Assembly (NCBI GenBank): GCA_016201185.1
Contig: JACQDG010000285.1
Coordinates: 1-9,138, forward strand
Direction: 5' to 3'
Source of the DNA: Acidobacteriota bacterium
GTDB taxonomy: Bacteria > Acidobacteriota > Terriglobia > Bryobacterales > JACQDG01
DNA: 9,138 bases
Position 1 is the first letter of the stretch, and each line of letters begins with the position of its first letter. Of the stretch, positions 1 to 6,698 are shown piece after piece. The notes under the pieces were generated by a model, which had not been told where the DNA came from, did no database searches, and saw only the letters and a program-made list of their open reading frames with translations. The position numbers and the translations under genes are program-made.

Positions 1-902
1 GCCACATTTTCCATGGCGGCCAACGCGTTGCCGCGCAACACGCGCGCCAGACCGCAGAGCCGCTCGCAGGTGACCGGGTTGCGCTTGTGCGGCATGGCCG
101 AGCTGCCCTTCTGATCCTTAGAAAAATACTCTTCCGCTTCGCGGACTTCGGTCCGTTGGAGGTGCCGGATCTCGAGGGCAATTTTCTCCAAGGTGGTGGC
201 GATCAGGGCCAGGGTGGCTAAGTAATGGGCGTGCCGGTCTCGCTGGATGACCTGGGTGGAGATGGGATCGGGCGCCAGCCCCAGCCGGGCACAGATTTTT
301 TCCTCTGCGTCCGGCCCGATGTGGGCAAAGGTGCCCACCGCACCGGAAATCTTACCCACCCGCATCTGCTCCCGGGCCTCGGCGAAGCGAGCGATCTGGC
401 GGCAGACCTCGGCGTACCAGTTCGCCAGCTTGAGCCCAAAAGTGGTTGGCTCGGCGTGGACGCCGTGCGTCCGGCCGACGCACACCGCGCGGCGAAACTC
501 GTGGGCCCGGGCTCGCAGCACGTCCTGCAGGCCCTCGAGCCCGGAGGAAATCAGCGCCGAGGCCTGCTGGAGCTGCAGCGCCTGCGCGGTATCAACCACG
601 TCATTGGAAGTAAGCCCGTAATGCAGCCAGCGTGAAGCCTCCCCCGCCCCGGCCGCGGCCATCTTCTCCGCCACCGACGTGGTGAAAGCGATCACGTCGT
701 GCTTCACGTCGCGTTCGATCTCGGCAATGCGAGCGACGTCAAACGCAGCGTGACGGGTGAGAGCCTCGGCTGCCTCCGGCGGCACCTCCCCCATCTCGGC
801 CAGCGCCTGGGTGGCCGCCAGTTCCACCTGCAGCCAGGTTTGAAACTTATTCTGGTCCGACCAGATGCGGCCCATTTCGGGCCGGGTGTATCGAGAGATC
901 AT
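1..902 (-). CDS. purB: Adenylosuccinate lyase, partial (C-terminus beyond the left edge)
   Basis: Cytoplasmic enzyme of purine synthesis. It cleaves fumarate from SAICAR to give AICAR and from adenylosuccinate to give AMP. The 300 visible codons start at ATG 902 (MISRYTRPEMGRIW) and read open to the left edge, so roughly the last 130 residues of a typical 430-residue PurB are missing. Visible family marks are KHDV with His68, the substrate-binding run HYGLTSNDV near residue 94, GRTHGVHAEP with His146 (general acid/base region), and the fumarate lyase signature SSAMPHKRNP at 267-276, whose flexible loop carries the catalytic serine. The start lies 10 bases after the stop of the metallo-hydrolase gene. 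There is no clear Shine-Dalgarno sequence, so translation may depend on coupling. An ATG at 913-911 is out of frame and stops after four codons. Identification is very secure. Confidence 0.97.
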   Translation of the reverse strand, partial: MISRYTRPEMGRIWSDQNKFQTWLQVELAATQALAEMGEVPPEAAEALTRHAAFDVARIAEIERDVKHDVIAFTTSVAEKMAAAGAGEASRWLHYGLTSNDVVDTAQALQLQQASALISSGLEGLQDVLRARAHEFRRAVCVGRTHGVHAEPTTFGLKLANWYAEVCRQIARFAEAREQMRVGKISGAVGTFAHIGPDAEEKICARLGLAPDPISTQVIQRDRHAHYLATLALIATTLEKIALEIRHLQRTEVREAEEYFSKDQKGSSAMPHKRNPVTCERLCGLARVLRGNALAAMENV

Positions 903-912
903 AGGAAAGCCA

Positions 913-1689
913 TCAGAACTGAAAGACCTCGGTGGGCCGGTGCTGCTCGGCAAGCACCAACCTCGTGCCCCCGGCGCCCGCATCGCGCAGCGCTTCAGCG
1001 GCAGTCATGCGGGCAATTGCGGGGTGGTTGTTCTGCTCGCTCAAATGGGCCAGCACCAATATTTCCGAGTGGCCGTCATACTCGGCAGAGAGATACTCCG
1101 CCACGGCGTGATTGGAGAGGTGCCCCACCCGGCTCATCACCCGTTGCTTGACGAACCACGGATACGGTCCCACCTTCAGCATATCCAGATCGTGGTTCGA
1201 TTCCAGAACCAGCAGGTGGCAGCCGCTGATATGGTGCTTCACCGACGCCGGCATATATCCCAGATCGGTCACCACGCCCAGCTTCAGCCCCTCGGCGTGA
1301 AAGCAGAAGGCCACCGGGTCCACCGCGTCGTGCGGGATGGTGAAGGGGTCGATCTCGAAATCGCCGATCGAAATCCTCTGGCCCGCCTGAAACCTCTCTA
1401 CCACCGGTCGCGCCTCGCCCCAATCGAGACGGGCCTCGGTCAGCGGGGTCAGATAGATGGGCCTGCGGAATTTGCGGGCCAGCATCGGCAAGCCGGAGAC
1501 ATGATCGCTGTGCTCGTGGGTAATCAGGACCGCGTCGACCCGGGCGAAGTCCTCGCCGGCCTGCCGCAGCCGCTGCCGGATCTCCCGGAAGCTGAAGCCG
1601 GCATCGACGAGAATGCAGGTCTGTTCGGTGGCCACCAGCGTGCAGTTGCCGCCGCTTCCGCTCCCCAGGACGCAAACCTTTACGCTCGT
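913..1689 (-). CDS. WalJ/YycJ-type metallo-beta-lactamase-fold hydrolase, apparent ACG start
   Basis: Cytoplasmic MBL-fold metal-dependent hydrolase of 258 residues. The N-terminus MSVKVCVLGSGSGGNC is typical of the YycJ/WalJ group (COG1235), whose members include a 5' exonuclease-like enzyme; the substrate here is unknown. Metal-binding motifs are THEHSDH at 57-63 (HxHxDH), Asp142 in VVTDLGY, His190/His194 in HLSNH, and His215 in LAHLSEQNN, a family hallmark. No ATG, GTG or TTG occurs in frame near the conserved N-terminus. The codon that would be Met is ACG at 1689-1687, preceded at about 9 bases by a strong AAGGAGGG. The frame stays open upstream to 1926, but those residues would overlap the protease gene and do not resemble the family. 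The gene overlaps the protease end by 10 bases and ends 10 bases before purB. Family is confident; the start is inferred, and an ATG-to-ACG mutation or sequence error is possible. Confidence 0.88.
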   Translation of the reverse strand, partial: TSVKVCVLGSGSGGNCTLVATEQTCILVDAGFSFREIRQRLRQAGEDFARVDAVLITHEHSDHVSGLPMLARKFRRPIYLTPLTEARLDWGEARPVVERFQAGQRISIGDFEIDPFTIPHDAVDPVAFCFHAEGLKLGVVTDLGYMPASVKHHISGCHLLVLESNHDLDMLKVGPYPWFVKQRVMSRVGHLSNHAVAEYLSAEYDGHSEILVLAHLSEQNNHPAIARMTAAEALRDAGAGGTRLVLAEQHRPTEVFQF

Positions 1690-2402
1690 GGCGCCCGGCC
1701 CTCCTTCATCGCCCCTGCGGTCAAAAGCCGCTCGAGCTCCCCCAACGAGCCATTCTGACAAACCTGCCGGGCGCGCGCCACAAACCCTGTCATGTTCGCC
1801 ACCGCAAAGCTGATTCCGCTCAAATTGCGCTCCGCCGAAACGCCGGGAATCGACCGAGGATAGCCGGAAGCAAGAAAGACGGGGTGGGAGCCCGCCATCT
1901 CGCACCGGTACGCATCCCGCGGACAATGCCAGTCAAGCCTCACGGCGATTACCGAAGACAGGCATCCCGGCAGCGACTCTTGCCCGGCGATCTCCAGCGC
2001 CGCCACCACCGCCACGCCCGCCTCAGCAGCGCGCTCGATGGCCGGCTCGAAGCGCGCGCGATGCTCCGGGTTGGCCGTGCCCAGGCTCAGATTGATGACG
2101 TGCATGTCCCGCGCCAGGCACCACTCGATCGCCCGCAGGAGAGTGTCAATGTTGGTCGAGAGCGCCCGGTCAAACACCTTCACGGCAAACAGCTCCGCCT
2201 CCGGCGCCTTCTCGCGGATCGCTCCGGCCACCGCCGTTCCGTGGCCGAGATAGTCAAGATAGATACTGCTATCGCCGGCCGGGCTAATCGCGATGCCCCC
2301 TGCCACTCCGCCCACATGAGGATGGGCCGGGTTCACCCCGCTGTCGATGATCGCCACGCGAACGCCGCGACCGGTGAGCCCTGAGCTCTCTGGAGGCTTC
2401 AT
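1680..2402 (-). CDS. qhpE: Subtilisin-like serine protease, probable QHNDH gamma-subunit leader peptidase
   Basis: S8-family protease of 240 residues. Catalytic residues are readable: Asp20 in VAIIDSGV, His54 in GHGTAVAG and Ser198 in LSGISFAVAN. There is no signal peptide or membrane segment, so it should act in the cytoplasm. It is much shorter than secreted subtilisins and lacks a prodomain. QhpE in known amine dehydrogenase operons is such a cytoplasmic subtilisin and removes the leader of the gamma subunit after cross-linking. The gene overlaps the ABC exporter by ATGA (2399-2402) with GGAGAA a few bases upstream, matching the known qhpE/qhpF pairing. Oddities: the canonical GTSMA around the serine is GISFA, and the usual oxyanion-hole Asn region reads AALEIAGQ without Asn. 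S8 assignment is certain; the qhpE role rests on the gamma and beta genes in the same window. Confidence 0.85.
   Translation of the reverse strand: MKPPESSGLTGRGVRVAIIDSGVNPAHPHVGGVAGGIAISPAGDSSIYLDYLGHGTAVAGAIREKAPEAELFAVKVFDRALSTNIDTLLRAIEWCLARDMHVINLSLGTANPEHRARFEPAIERAAEAGVAVVAALEIAGQESLPGCLSSVIAVRLDWHCPRDAYRCEMAGSHPVFLASGYPRSIPGVSAERNLSGISFAVANMTGFVARARQVCQNGSLGELERLLTAGAMKEGRAPRA
1699..1706 (-). promoter_or_regulatory. Strong ribosome binding site deciding the ACG start of the MBL-fold gene
   Basis: On the minus strand this reads AAGGAGGG, about 9 bases before the ACG at 1689-1687. It sits inside the last codons of the protease gene. The near-perfect Shine-Dalgarno match is the main reason to prefer ACG over a far-upstream TTG (1761) or the upstream end of the open frame. 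Confidence 0.7.
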
Positions 2403-4225
2403 GCGCGCTTCTCCGTCTGAAGCAGGCGCCGGCCCGCGGAAGGCTCGCCGAAGAGCCGAGTCAGCGGCCCGCTGCGCGCCAGCAACTCCATCGGCGGCCC
2501 GGCCTCCGCCACTTTCCCTTCATCCAGGATGACCACCGAGTCGGCAATTTCAACCAGAGAGAGCCGGTGCGTGATGACGATGGCCGTCCGGCCGCGGAGC
2601 AGTTCGGACAAAGTGGCCGAGATGCTCGCCTCCGTGATCGGATCGAGCGCCGCCGTCGGCTCATCGAGCACCAGCACCGCCGGCCGCCGCAGCAGAGCCC
2701 GCGCGATGGCAATCCGCTGCCGCTCTCCGGCGGAGAGCGCCAGGCCGCGCTCGCCGACCACGGTCTCGTAGCCTTCCGGCAGCGCGGCGATCCAGTCATG
2801 AATCGCCGCCGCCCGCGCCGCTGCGATGACTTCATCACGGCTCGCTTCCGGAAGCGCGTAGGCGATGTTCTCGGCAATGCCGGCGTGGAAGAGATAAGGC
2901 TCCTGGTCGACCAGGGCCATGGCCCGCCGCAGGTCGGCCAGCCGCAGGTCGCGCAGGTCGCGGCCGTCCAGGTAAATGGCTCCGGAATCCGGATCGTAGA
3001 GCCGCAGGATCATGTCCGCAATGGTCGACTTCCCTACTCCGCTCGGCCCCACTACGGCGCAGATGGCTCCCGCCGGCACACGGAAGCTAACGCCGTCCAG
3101 CACCGGCGCCTCGCGGTCGTGGCGGAGAGTCACGCCGTAAAAGACAATCTCCCCGCGTACTTCGCGCAGCGACGCCGCACCGGGCCGTTCTTTGACCTCG
3201 ATGGGCGCATCCAGCAGTTCGAACACCCGGCTGAGCGAAACCCGCGCCGTCGCCAGGTTCGTGTAAAGCCCCAGCAGGTTTTGCACGGGCGCCAGCAGCC
3301 GCAAATGGTAAGCCATGAACGCCACCAGCGCACCCACGCTCAGCGCCCCGTCGATCACCAGCTTGCCGCCATAAAGAAACACCGCCGCCGTGGAGAGTGT
3401 CAGGATCGTGCCCGGCATCGCCCCAGCCAGGTACGAAGTGAGCTGCATGGCGAGCAGCGCGTCGATAAAACCCCAATTGCGCCGCCGGAAGCGTTCCACC
3501 TCGTAGGCCTCGGCATTGGAGCTCACCACCAGTCGCATGCCGAGCAGCGTTTCGATGAGGAAACTCCCGATGTCGGCGCTGCGCTCGCGCACCTGCTTCA
3601 CCTGGGCGGCGAGCCGCCGCTGGTAGTGGCGCAGGGCCGAGGCGCTCAGCGGCAGCAGCGCCGCGCTGATCAGAAACAGCCGCCAGTTCAGCCACAGCAT
3701 GATCGCCACGCTGCCGCCCAGAAAAACGAGACTGGCCACGAGCGACAGGACCGTGTCCGCCGAGACGCGCTGGATCTCACCGATATCGTTGTTGATGCGC
3801 GAGACGATCTCCCCCAGCCTGGTGCGCCCGTAGAACCGCGGCGACAGCGCCTGCAAACGCCGGTACAGCGCCAGCCGCATGTCGAACAGCACCTCGGCCG
3901 ACACCTTCACGTACCGGTAACTGGAGAGAATGTTCAGCAGGAAACCGAGCACCGTTACGACGACCATCAGCCCGGCTACGAAGACCAGCGCCCTCAGGTT
4001 GCGACGCAGCAGCGCCTCATCGATCAGCAGCTTGGCGATGTAGGGTTGGGTGAGTCCCAGGACCGTGGAAAACAGGCTGACGCCAAGCACCACTGCCAGC
4101 CGGCGCCAGTAAGGCGCGATATAAGCCAGAACGCGACGGTACTCGGTAAACGAAACGGGGCGGCTTTGTATTTCCGCCGCGCTGTTCTTTGGTCGGTTAA
4201 CGGTATGCCTCCCGCCTATGAGCAA
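2399..4225 (-). CDS. qhpF: ABC exporter (fused membrane and ATPase domains), probable QHNDH gamma-subunit exporter
   Basis: Half-transporter of 608 residues of the MsbA/peptide-exporter type, expected to work as a homodimer in the inner membrane. Residues about 30-325 form the six-helix membrane domain (hydrophobic runs near 43-60, 80-100, 158-178, 182-195, 262-285 and 297-318). The ATPase domain follows: Walker A GPSGVGKST at 393-401, Q-loop Gln441, signature LSAGE at 498-502, Walker B VLVLDEP at 517-523, and switch His553. No N-terminal C39 peptidase domain is present, which fits with a separate protease encoded by the next, overlapping gene. QhpF in known clusters exports the modified gamma subunit. 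The likely start is TTG at 4225-4223, inside the end of the toxin gene (29-base overlap). No ATG exists in frame until the membrane domain, so the exact N-terminus is uncertain. Exporter family is secure; substrate is inferred from context. Confidence 0.87.
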   Translation of the reverse strand: MLIGGRHTVNRPKNSAAEIQSRPVSFTEYRRVLAYIAPYWRRLAVVLGVSLFSTVLGLTQPYIAKLLIDEALLRRNLRALVFVAGLMVVVTVLGFLLNILSSYRYVKVSAEVLFDMRLALYRRLQALSPRFYGRTRLGEIVSRINNDIGEIQRVSADTVLSLVASLVFLGGSVAIMLWLNWRLFLISAALLPLSASALRHYQRRLAAQVKQVRERSADIGSFLIETLLGMRLVVSSNAEAYEVERFRRRNWGFIDALLAMQLTSYLAGAMPGTILTLSTAAVFLYGGKLVIDGALSVGALVAFMAYHLRLLAPVQNLLGLYTNLATARVSLSRVFELLDAPIEVKERPGAASLREVRGEIVFYGVTLRHDREAPVLDGVSFRVPAGAICAVVGPSGVGKSTIADMILRLYDPDSGAIYLDGRDLRDLRLADLRRAMALVDQEPYLFHAGIAENIAYALPEASRDEVIAAARAAAIHDWIAALPEGYETVVGERGLALSAGERQRIAIARALLRRPAVLVLDEPTAALDPITEASISATLSELLRGRTAIVITHRLSLVEIADSVVILDEGKVAEAGPPMELLARSGPLTRLFGEPSAGRRLLQTEKRA

Positions 4226-4451
4226 CGGAGAAAATCATAATCTCCTTCCGCTGATCGTCAACAGTATAAAGAACCCGGTAGTCGCCCGTTCGCACCCTGT
4301 ACCCCTCTCGTCCTCGCAGCTTTTTCGAACCGGGTGGCCGTGGATCCTTTTTTAACGAAACAAGCAGTTCCACAACTCTATCGTGAATTTTCGTGGGGAG
4401 AAGTTCCAGCTCCTTCTCAGCCGACTTTTTGAGAAGAACGCTATAAGCCAC
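4197..4451 (-). CDS. RelE/ParE-superfamily toxin
   Basis: Small basic protein of 84 residues that matches the RelE/StbE toxin fold. It has an N-terminal helix pair (KKSAEKELELLP), then KDPRPPGSKKLRGREGYRVR, the strand YRVLYTVD and a C-terminal IFSVAHRREAYR, where Arg/His/Tyr residues usually form the active face. Family members are usually mRNA interferases acting on translating ribosomes; the activity here is not shown. It starts at GTG 4451, sharing one base with the antitoxin stop (TAGTG), as expected for a coupled toxin-antitoxin pair. The 3' end overlaps the presumed exporter start by 29 bases. The region looks AT-richer than the flanking genes, which fits acquisition into an existing operon. 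Confidence 0.9.
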   Translation of the reverse strand: MAYSVLLKKSAEKELELLPTKIHDRVVELLVSLKKDPRPPGSKKLRGREGYRVRTGDYRVLYTVDDQRKEIMIFSVAHRREAYR

Positions 4452-4660
4452 TACTTCCGCTTTTTCCGCCGATCGGCCAGGTATTCATCCAGGGAACGCG
4501 AAGGCTCTCTTTCGCGCTGGGCCATGATTACCAGATCCATCAGGTCTTCCCTGAAATCTTTGTCTTGCACCAGCCTCGCGATCACCGCTTCCCTCTCCTC
4601 TTTCGCCAGGGATCTGAAGGCTGCCCAGAAGCTATCGGCCGTTGCTTGCGTCGCACTCAT
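4451..4660 (-). CDS. Antitoxin of the RelE-type pair
   Basis: Protein of 69 residues directly upstream of and coupled to the toxin. It is rich in charged residues (KEEREAVIARLVQDKDFREDL) with a basic C-terminal tail (DRRKKRK). The helix plus flexible charged tail resembles antitoxins that wrap RelE toxins, but I see no clear DNA-binding domain, so autoregulation cannot be argued from the sequence. The identification comes mainly from its position before a RelE toxin and its size. It starts at ATG 4660 with GGGAG at 4671-4667, a good spacing of six bases. Function is inferred; a generic small operon protein is the alternative. Confidence 0.8.
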   Translation of the reverse strand: MSATQATADSFWAAFRSLAKEEREAVIARLVQDKDFREDLMDLVIMAQREREPSRSLDEYLADRRKKRK

Positions 4661-4717
4661 GAGAAACTCCCAAACCCAGTCTACAACGGTCGGCGTTCTT
4701 GTGTGCCGGGGCGGAAA
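4661..4717. other. 57-base spacer before the toxin-antitoxin pair
   Basis: This is the largest non-coding gap in the window. On the minus strand it holds the antitoxin ribosome binding site GGGAG (4671-4667). I see no convincing -35/-10 pair and no hairpin followed by a T-run, so neither a promoter nor a terminator is called. It is nonetheless the most likely place for a separate promoter serving the toxin-antitoxin, exporter and protease genes. Confidence 0.5.
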
Positions 4718-5743
4718 TCAGCGGGTCTTTCTGGCACCGTCCACCTGGTAGTAGCACATGTAACCGGAATCGCAGTGCTCGGGGGTCTCGCGCAGGGCCC
4801 GGGCTCGGTCAATCACCTGCAATTTCGGCGTTCCGGCGCGGGCGCGGTCCACGATGTCGCGGACCATCTTCACGCTGGCCAGCTTTTTCAAGGGCGAAGC
4901 TTCGCGGCCGACAATCTTAAGCGAAGCCACGCCGAGGCGCAGCAAGTCGGGAATGGCGCACAGACCGCAAGGGCCGTAAGGCAGCCCTTTGGGAGTCGAG
5001 CCACAGCCGTTCCCGTTCAGGTACCACACCCACTCGCGGTAGTCGGCCAGGTTGCGCCGCAGCCAGTTCTCCCGGCGCCGGGTGAGCACCGGCCCGCCCC
5101 ACTCGAACTCCGCGCGCATTTCCGAAAGGCTGCTGCAAAAGGCGCCGACCGAGTGGTGGTGGGTGGTGGCGCAGAAGCCCTCCTCGAAGGCGCAGCCGTC
5201 GTTCAGCATGAAAACCTCGATCTCGACACGGTCGCCCACTTCTCGCACGATCCGGGCAATCTCTTCAAGCGTCAGGCTGCGGGGCAAAATGATCCGCTTG
5301 GGGCCGAAGTCGAGCAAAAACCGGACGGCCTCGCTGTTCAGCGTGGCCGCCACGGAGCTGATATGCAGGTCCGCCGCCAGCTTCTCCTCGCTCAGCCGCA
5401 GCAGCAGGTTAATGTCGGTGACGATCAGCGCATCGACGCCCACCTCATCGGAGAGCCGGCGGGCCAGGTCCACGACCAGCGGCAGTTGCTCGGCGGTGTA
5501 ATACGGGGCGTTCAACGTGGTGAACACCGGCAGATGGAGGCCATGCGCCGCCTCCACCAGGCGCTTCAGCTCGTCGTAAGTTTCGAGGCTCCCGCCCTTG
5601 GGGCTGCGCCGGTTCAGCCATATGGCTCCCGTGTAACGCTCCATCCACTCCCGCGGCACGATGCCGCAGAACAACTCCTCGGCGCCGGCCGCTGCCAGCA
5701 TTTCCAGCTCGTCATAAGCCCGGATGGGCGCCAGGATCTTCAT
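4718..5743 (-). CDS. U32-family protein, UbiU-like member of a two-protein pair
   Basis: Cytoplasmic protein of 341 residues with the U32 TIM-barrel pattern: N-terminal MKILAPIRAYDELEMLAAAGAEELFCG, then the mid-barrel VDALIVTDINLL, LHISSVAATLNSEAV and KRIILPRSLTLEEI segments. U32 proteins were first labelled peptidases. UbiU/UbiV, RlhA and TrhP are now known to be required for oxygen-independent hydroxylations, and UbiU and UbiV carry [4Fe-4S] clusters. Cysteines here are 26, 184, 191, 203, 247, 259, 262, 324 and 330. The C184-x6-C191 spacing equals that of two UbiU cluster ligands (C169/C176), followed by further candidates C203 and C247/C259/C262. The start overlaps the upstream partner by ATGA (5740-5743) with GAAGAGG at 5754-5748, so the two are probably made in equal amounts and act as a heterodimer. 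U32 membership is confident. A role in QHNDH cofactor hydroxylation is a hypothesis from context. Confidence 0.85.
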   Translation of the reverse strand: MKILAPIRAYDELEMLAAAGAEELFCGIVPREWMERYTGAIWLNRRSPKGGSLETYDELKRLVEAAHGLHLPVFTTLNAPYYTAEQLPLVVDLARRLSDEVGVDALIVTDINLLLRLSEEKLAADLHISSVAATLNSEAVRFLLDFGPKRIILPRSLTLEEIARIVREVGDRVEIEVFMLNDGCAFEEGFCATTHHHSVGAFCSSLSEMRAEFEWGGPVLTRRRENWLRRNLADYREWVWYLNGNGCGSTPKGLPYGPCGLCAIPDLLRLGVASLKIVGREASPLKKLASVKMVRDIVDRARAGTPKLQVIDRARALRETPEHCDSGYMCYYQVDGARKTR

Positions 5744-6690
5744 GCGGCCTCTTCGTGAGCCTGCAACATGGGCAGGCGGGGTTGAAAAACCAGCCGCGCA
5801 ATGCGCCCCTCGGCGGCCTGCCCAACAAGGGACCGGAGCATCGCCGCCGTGTGGACGTAGAAGTAGGTATTTCCCTTAAGGTAAAACTTCTGGTCGCGGT
5901 TCGCGAAAGGCGAATTCGTGTACGCGTATTCGACCAGATGCGTCTGGCACTCGTGACGGCAGGGTGCCCCGGGCTGAAACTTGTCCGGCTTGCGGTAGTG
6001 CAGGCCCGCCGCCAGGCACACCCGGCTGGTGCTGATGAACCCAAATGGCAGGTAGACGGCCAGGGGCATCCCCCGCCCGGCAAAGCCGAGATCGTTGCCC
6101 TGCGGCAGATTGTCCATCTCGATCCCGGCCACGACCATCCGTGAAAGAAAACGGGTGTAGCTCTCGGAGTCGAGATTCGACCGCCGGAGGGCATCGAGCG
6201 TGGCCGCCGGGGCCAGACCCGAGGTTTCTGTTTCCCCGTACACCCCCATCACCCGGGGATCCCGCAGGGACTTATTGAGCAGCCGGCCCTGCACTGGAGT
6301 GAGGCGCGGAAATTCCTGCCGCAGCAACCGCAGCACGCCCCAGTCGCTGAACACCACCTCGTCGCCGTCCAGCAGCCGCAACAGCCCGCGCAGCTTACAA
6401 ATCCCGCTATCGCTGACGTAGGGCGTCAAGAACGTAAAGGCCAACCCACGCTCGCGCGCCGCCGAGCGAACCGCTTCGAGCGCTTCCGGGGAAGGCAGCA
6501 AATGCTCGCAAAATTCCGTGCCGAAGGTGCAGCGCGTGAAGCGGACGGAGCCGAACCGTTCCTGAATTACCTGTGCCGTTAGCTCAAGGCTTGGCTGAAG
6601 TTTGGCGCTGGGTTCCATACCGGCGAGGCGCTCCAAACTCAGCTCGCCCTCGAGGTCCTCGGTCCCGGCGATGTGGACGCACCATTCCAT
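5740..6690 (-). CDS. U32-related protein, UbiV-like partner
   Basis: Cytoplasmic protein of 316 residues without a signal peptide. It has barrel-type segments GLAFTFLTPYVSD (82-94), DEVVFSDWGVLRLL (110-123) and, further on, MPLAVYLPFGFISTSRVC (208-225). The DWGVL stretch resembles the N-D-x-G segment seen in UbiV-like U32 proteins. Cysteines are 4, 54, 61, 98, 225, 244 and 248. The C244-x3-C248 pair (CRHEC) with C225 before it and C54/C61 near the N-terminus mirrors the UbiV ligand order (one early Cys, then three late with the last two four apart). It starts at ATG 6690, eight bases after the second beta-propeller gene, and overlaps its partner by four bases. There is no strong ribosome binding site, so coupling to the upstream gene is likely. 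The U32 relation is less obvious than for its partner, and no substrate can be read from the sequence. Confidence 0.7.
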   Translation of the reverse strand: MEWCVHIAGTEDLEGELSLERLAGMEPSAKLQPSLELTAQVIQERFGSVRFTRCTFGTEFCEHLLPSPEALEAVRSAARERGLAFTFLTPYVSDSGICKLRGLLRLLDGDEVVFSDWGVLRLLRQEFPRLTPVQGRLLNKSLRDPRVMGVYGETETSGLAPAATLDALRRSNLDSESYTRFLSRMVVAGIEMDNLPQGNDLGFAGRGMPLAVYLPFGFISTSRVCLAAGLHYRKPDKFQPGAPCRHECQTHLVEYAYTNSPFANRDQKFYLKGNTYFYVHTAAMLRSLVGQAAEGRIARLVFQPRLPMLQAHEEAA

Positions 6691-6698
6691 AAGGATCG

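Noticed and set aside
865..1758. Plus-strand open frame of 297 codons
   Set aside because: It lies opposite the MBL-fold gene, whose metal-binding motifs are clear on the minus strand; no domain is visible in the plus-strand product.
1690..1926. N-terminal extension of the MBL-fold protein up to 1926
   Set aside because: The extra residues fully overlap the protease gene in another frame, do not resemble the family, and the conserved N-terminus begins at the ACG after a strong ribosome binding site.
1680..4225. S8 protease plus ABC exporter as a stand-alone bacteriocin/RiPP system
   Set aside because: The pair fits QhpE/QhpF better because gamma and beta QHNDH genes are on the same strand in the same window; no separate precursor peptide gene is seen next to them.
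2567..4240. Long plus-strand open frame of 557 codons antisense to the ABC exporter
   Set aside because: Its product is rich in Arg, Gln, His and Pro with no recognisable domain. The minus strand here encodes a complete ABC exporter with all motifs, so this is a GC-rich antisense shadow.
4718..5743. Reading the U32 protein as a collagenase-like peptidase
   Set aside because: No protease active site is visible. The cysteine arrangement matches the Fe-S U32 proteins involved in hydroxylation, and the old peptidase label is poorly supported for the family.
4565..5758. Plus-strand open frame of 397 codons
   Set aside because: It lies opposite the antitoxin and U32 genes, has low-complexity His/Gln/Arg-rich composition and no family resemblance.
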